Shown here piece by piece: positions 62,153 to 64,000 of a stretch of DNA of 64,000 nucleotides. The stretch comes from an uncultured Gammaproteobacteria bacterium. GTDB taxonomy: Bacteria; Pseudomonadota; Gammaproteobacteria; Steroidobacterales; Foliamicaceae. Where the stretch lies: NCBI GenBank assembly GCA_951828235.1, contig OX639965.1, positions 1,509,191-1,573,190 on the forward strand. The letters are read 5' to 3'. The notes under the pieces were generated by a model, which worked only from the letters and a program-made list of their open reading frames with translations, was not told where the DNA came from and ran no database searches. Made by a program: the position numbers and the translations under genes. Position 1 is the stretch's first letter; each line of letters starts with the position of its first letter.

Positions 62153-64000
62153 ATGCGCGCTACCCCCGTCGGCCGCTACCGCAACATCGGCATCATGGCC
62201 CACATCGATGCCGGCAAGACCACGACCACGGAGCGGGTCCTCTTCTACACCGGCGTTTCGCACAAGTTAGGCGAGGTCCATGACGGCGCGGCCATCATGG
62301 ACTGGATGGACCAGGAGCAGGAACGCGGCATAACCATCACCTCGGCGGCCACCACCTGCTTCTGGAGCGGGATGCGCCGCCAGTTCTCCGAGCACCGCAT
62401 CAACATCCTCGACACGCCGGGCCACGTGGATTTCACCATCGAGGTCGAGCGCTCGCTGAGGGTGCTGGACAGCGCCGTGGCGGTGTTCTGCTCGGTTGGC
62501 GGCGTGGAGCCGCAGTCCGAGACCGTGTGGCGCCAGGCCAACCGCTACGGCGTCCCGCGGCTGGCCTTCATCAACAAGATGGACCGTATCGGCGCGGACT
62601 TCTTTCGCGTGGTCGGCCAGATCGGATCCCGCCTGGGCGCCAAGGCCGTACCCATACAGGTGCCCATCGGCAGCGAAGCCGATTTCGCCGGCGTCGTGGA
62701 CCTGGTCGAGGAACGAGCCATCTACTGGAGCGAGACGGACCTCGGCACCACCTACCGCGAGGACGACATTCCGGAGGACCTCGCCGAGGTCTGCGCCGAA
62801 TGGCGCGAGCGCATGGTCGAGGCCGCCGCCGAGAGCGACGACGAGCTGATGGAGAAGTACGTGGGCGGCGAGCCGCTGTCGGCGGACGAGATCCGCCGGG
62901 GCCTGCGCGAGCGCACCCTGCGCAACGAGATCGTTCCCGCCATGTGCGGCAGCGCCTTCCGCAACAAGGGCGTGCAGGCGGTGCTCGACGGCGTGGTGCA
63001 CTACCTGCCGTCGCCGGCCGAGAAGCCGCCCATCACCGGCATTACGGGTTCCGGAGAAACGGCCGAGCGTGCGCCCAGCAACGACGCGCCCTTCTCGGCG
63101 CTTGCCTTCAAGATCGCCAACGACCCGTACGTGGGCAACCTGGCGTTCATCCGCGTGTATTCAGGCACGCTCAAGTCGGGCGACCGGGTGCTCAACGTTA
63201 CCCGCGGCAAGAAGGAGCGCATCGGCCGGCTGTTGCAGATGCACGCCAACGAACGCGCCGAGGTCTCCGAAATCCGCGCCGGCGACATCGTGGCCGCCGT
63301 GGGCCTGAAGGACGTGACTACCGGCGACAGCCTTACCGAGGTCAGCCAACCCATCACGCTCGAGCGCATCGCCATCCCCGACCCGGTCATTCACGTGGCC
63401 GTGGAGGCGCGCACCCGCGCCGACCAGGACAAGATGGGGCTGGCGCTTCAGAAGCTGGCCAAGGAAGACCCGTCCTTCAAGGTATCCACCGACAAGGAAT
63501 CCGGCCAGACCATCATCGCCGGCATGGGCGAGCTGCACCTGGAAATCCTGGTGGACCGCATGCGCCGCGAATTTCAGGTCGAGGCCAACGTGGGGCGCCC
63601 GCGCGTGTCCTACCGCGAGACGATTCGCCGGTCCGTGGAACAGGAGGGCCGCTTCGTGCGCCAGACCGGTGGCCGGGGCCAGTACGGCCACGTCTTCCTG
63701 CGCCTGGAGCCGCTGCCCTCGGGGGGCGGCTACGAGTTCGAAGACGAAATCGTGGGCGGCGCCGTCCCCAGGGAGTACATCCCGGCGGTGAACAAGGGCG
63801 TTCAGCAGCAGATGGGCGAAGGCGTGCTGGGCGGCTACCCGGTGGTGGACATCAGGGCGACGCTGTACGACGGCTCCTTCCACGAGGTGGACTCCAGCGA
63901 AGTCGCGTTCCGCGTGGCTGCGGCCCAGGCGTTCCGGGAGGGCATGAGGCGGGCCAAACCGATCCTCCTGGAGCCCACCATGAAGGTCGAGGTGGTCACG
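62153..64000 (+). CDS. fusA: Elongation factor G (3' end outside window)
   Basis: The first 616 residues are present; the frame is still open at the window edge. G1 is [16 protein letters not shown]3 is DTPGH, G4 is NKMD; domain III ([20 protein letters not shown]) and domain IV ([16 protein letters not shown]) follow. It drives translocation on the ribosome and recycling with RRF. This is the canonical EF-G of the str operon; a divergent second EF-G is cut by the left window edge. It starts 62 bp after rpsG. Confidence 0.97.
   Translation, partial: MRATPVGRYRNIGIMAHIDAGKTTTTERVLFYTGVSHKLGEVHDGAAIMDWMDQEQERGITITSAATTCFWSGMRRQFSEHRINILDTPGHVDFTIEVERSLRVLDSAVAVFCSVGGVEPQSETVWRQANRYGVPRLAFINKMDRIGADFFRVVGQIGSRLGAKAVPIQVPIGSEADFAGVVDLVEERAIYWSETDLGTTYREDDIPEDLAEVCAEWRERMVEAAAESDDELMEKYVGGEPLSADEIRRGLRERTLRNEIVPAMCGSAFRNKGVQAVLDGVVHYLPSPAEKPPITGITGSGETAERAPSNDAPFSALAFKIANDPYVGNLAFIRVYSGTLKSGDRVLNVTRGKKERIGRLLQMHANERAEVSEIRAGDIVAAVGLKDVTTGDSLTEVSQPITLERIAIPDPVIHVAVEARTRADQDKMGLALQKLAKEDPSFKVSTDKESGQTIIAGMGELHLEILVDRMRREFQVEANVGRPRVSYRETIRRSVEQEGRFVRQTGGRGQYGHVFLRLEPLPSGGGYEFEDEIVGGAVPREYIPAVNKGVQQQMGEGVLGGYPVVDIRATLYDGSFHEVDSSEVAFRVAAAQAFREGMRRAKPILLEPTMKVEVVT

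Overview
The window looks like a chromosome segment of a GC-rich gammaproteobacterium, probably uncultured and marine or host-associated. The evidence is the tRNA-Tyr/Gly/Thr-tuf-tRNA-Trp-secE-nusG-rplKAJL-rpoBC locus in gammaproteobacterial order, a Bat-type (MoxR/DUF58/vWA) operon, a Gld-type ABC system and an RND pump. No species can be named from the sequence alone.

Layout. Positions 1-4450: the 3' end of an EF-G-like gene, a decayed RelB/YafQ-type toxin-antitoxin pair, a YtrA-type GntR regulator with an ABC ATPase and a large membrane protein, and a second decayed toxin-antitoxin pair (Phd antitoxin with only a PIN-toxin tail). Positions 4446-11546: an exported DUF192 protein, divergent from a compact six-gene Bat operon (moxR, DUF58, DUF4381, batA-like, batB/batC fusion, batD-like). 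Positions 11583-20760: ogt-like methyltransferase and lipA, an M48 lipoprotein peptidase, a rhomboid protease, a hexapeptide-repeat lipoprotein, an exported methyltransferase-like protein, then a GldA/GldF/GldG-like ABC system with a DUF4340 protein. Positions 20810-28599: a site-2 protease, a solitary DNA methylase, a Rieske oxygenase and an RND pump with its adaptor.

Positions 28724-61091: two copies of the same 1,674-bp insertion sequence in opposite orientation enclose about 29 kb. That segment holds the tRNA-tuf-rpoBC superoperon and, downstream of rpoC, about 15 kb with three large genes for exported proteins. Two of these are giant paralogues (signal peptide, reprolysin-like zinc protease, BACON-like domain, two leucine-rich-repeat blocks, cadherin-like and fibronectin III modules, tandem dockerin-like EF-hands). 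They flank a gene for an autotransporter-like outer-membrane barrel protein. After the second IS copy, rpsL-rpsG-fusA resume; these normally follow rpoC closely.

The most notable signals are: (1) the protease/LRR/dockerin twins around a barrel protein, possibly a surface-display system; (2) two IS copies, each with its own 5-bp target duplication and each landing so that the duplication directly abuts the TTGAC of a promoter -35 box; (3) a family of three long stem-loops with a conserved loop but unrelated, self-complementary stems; and (4) two toxin-antitoxin loci decayed in similar ways. All coordinates and hairpins were read by eye; no database search, structure prediction or codon statistics were run.
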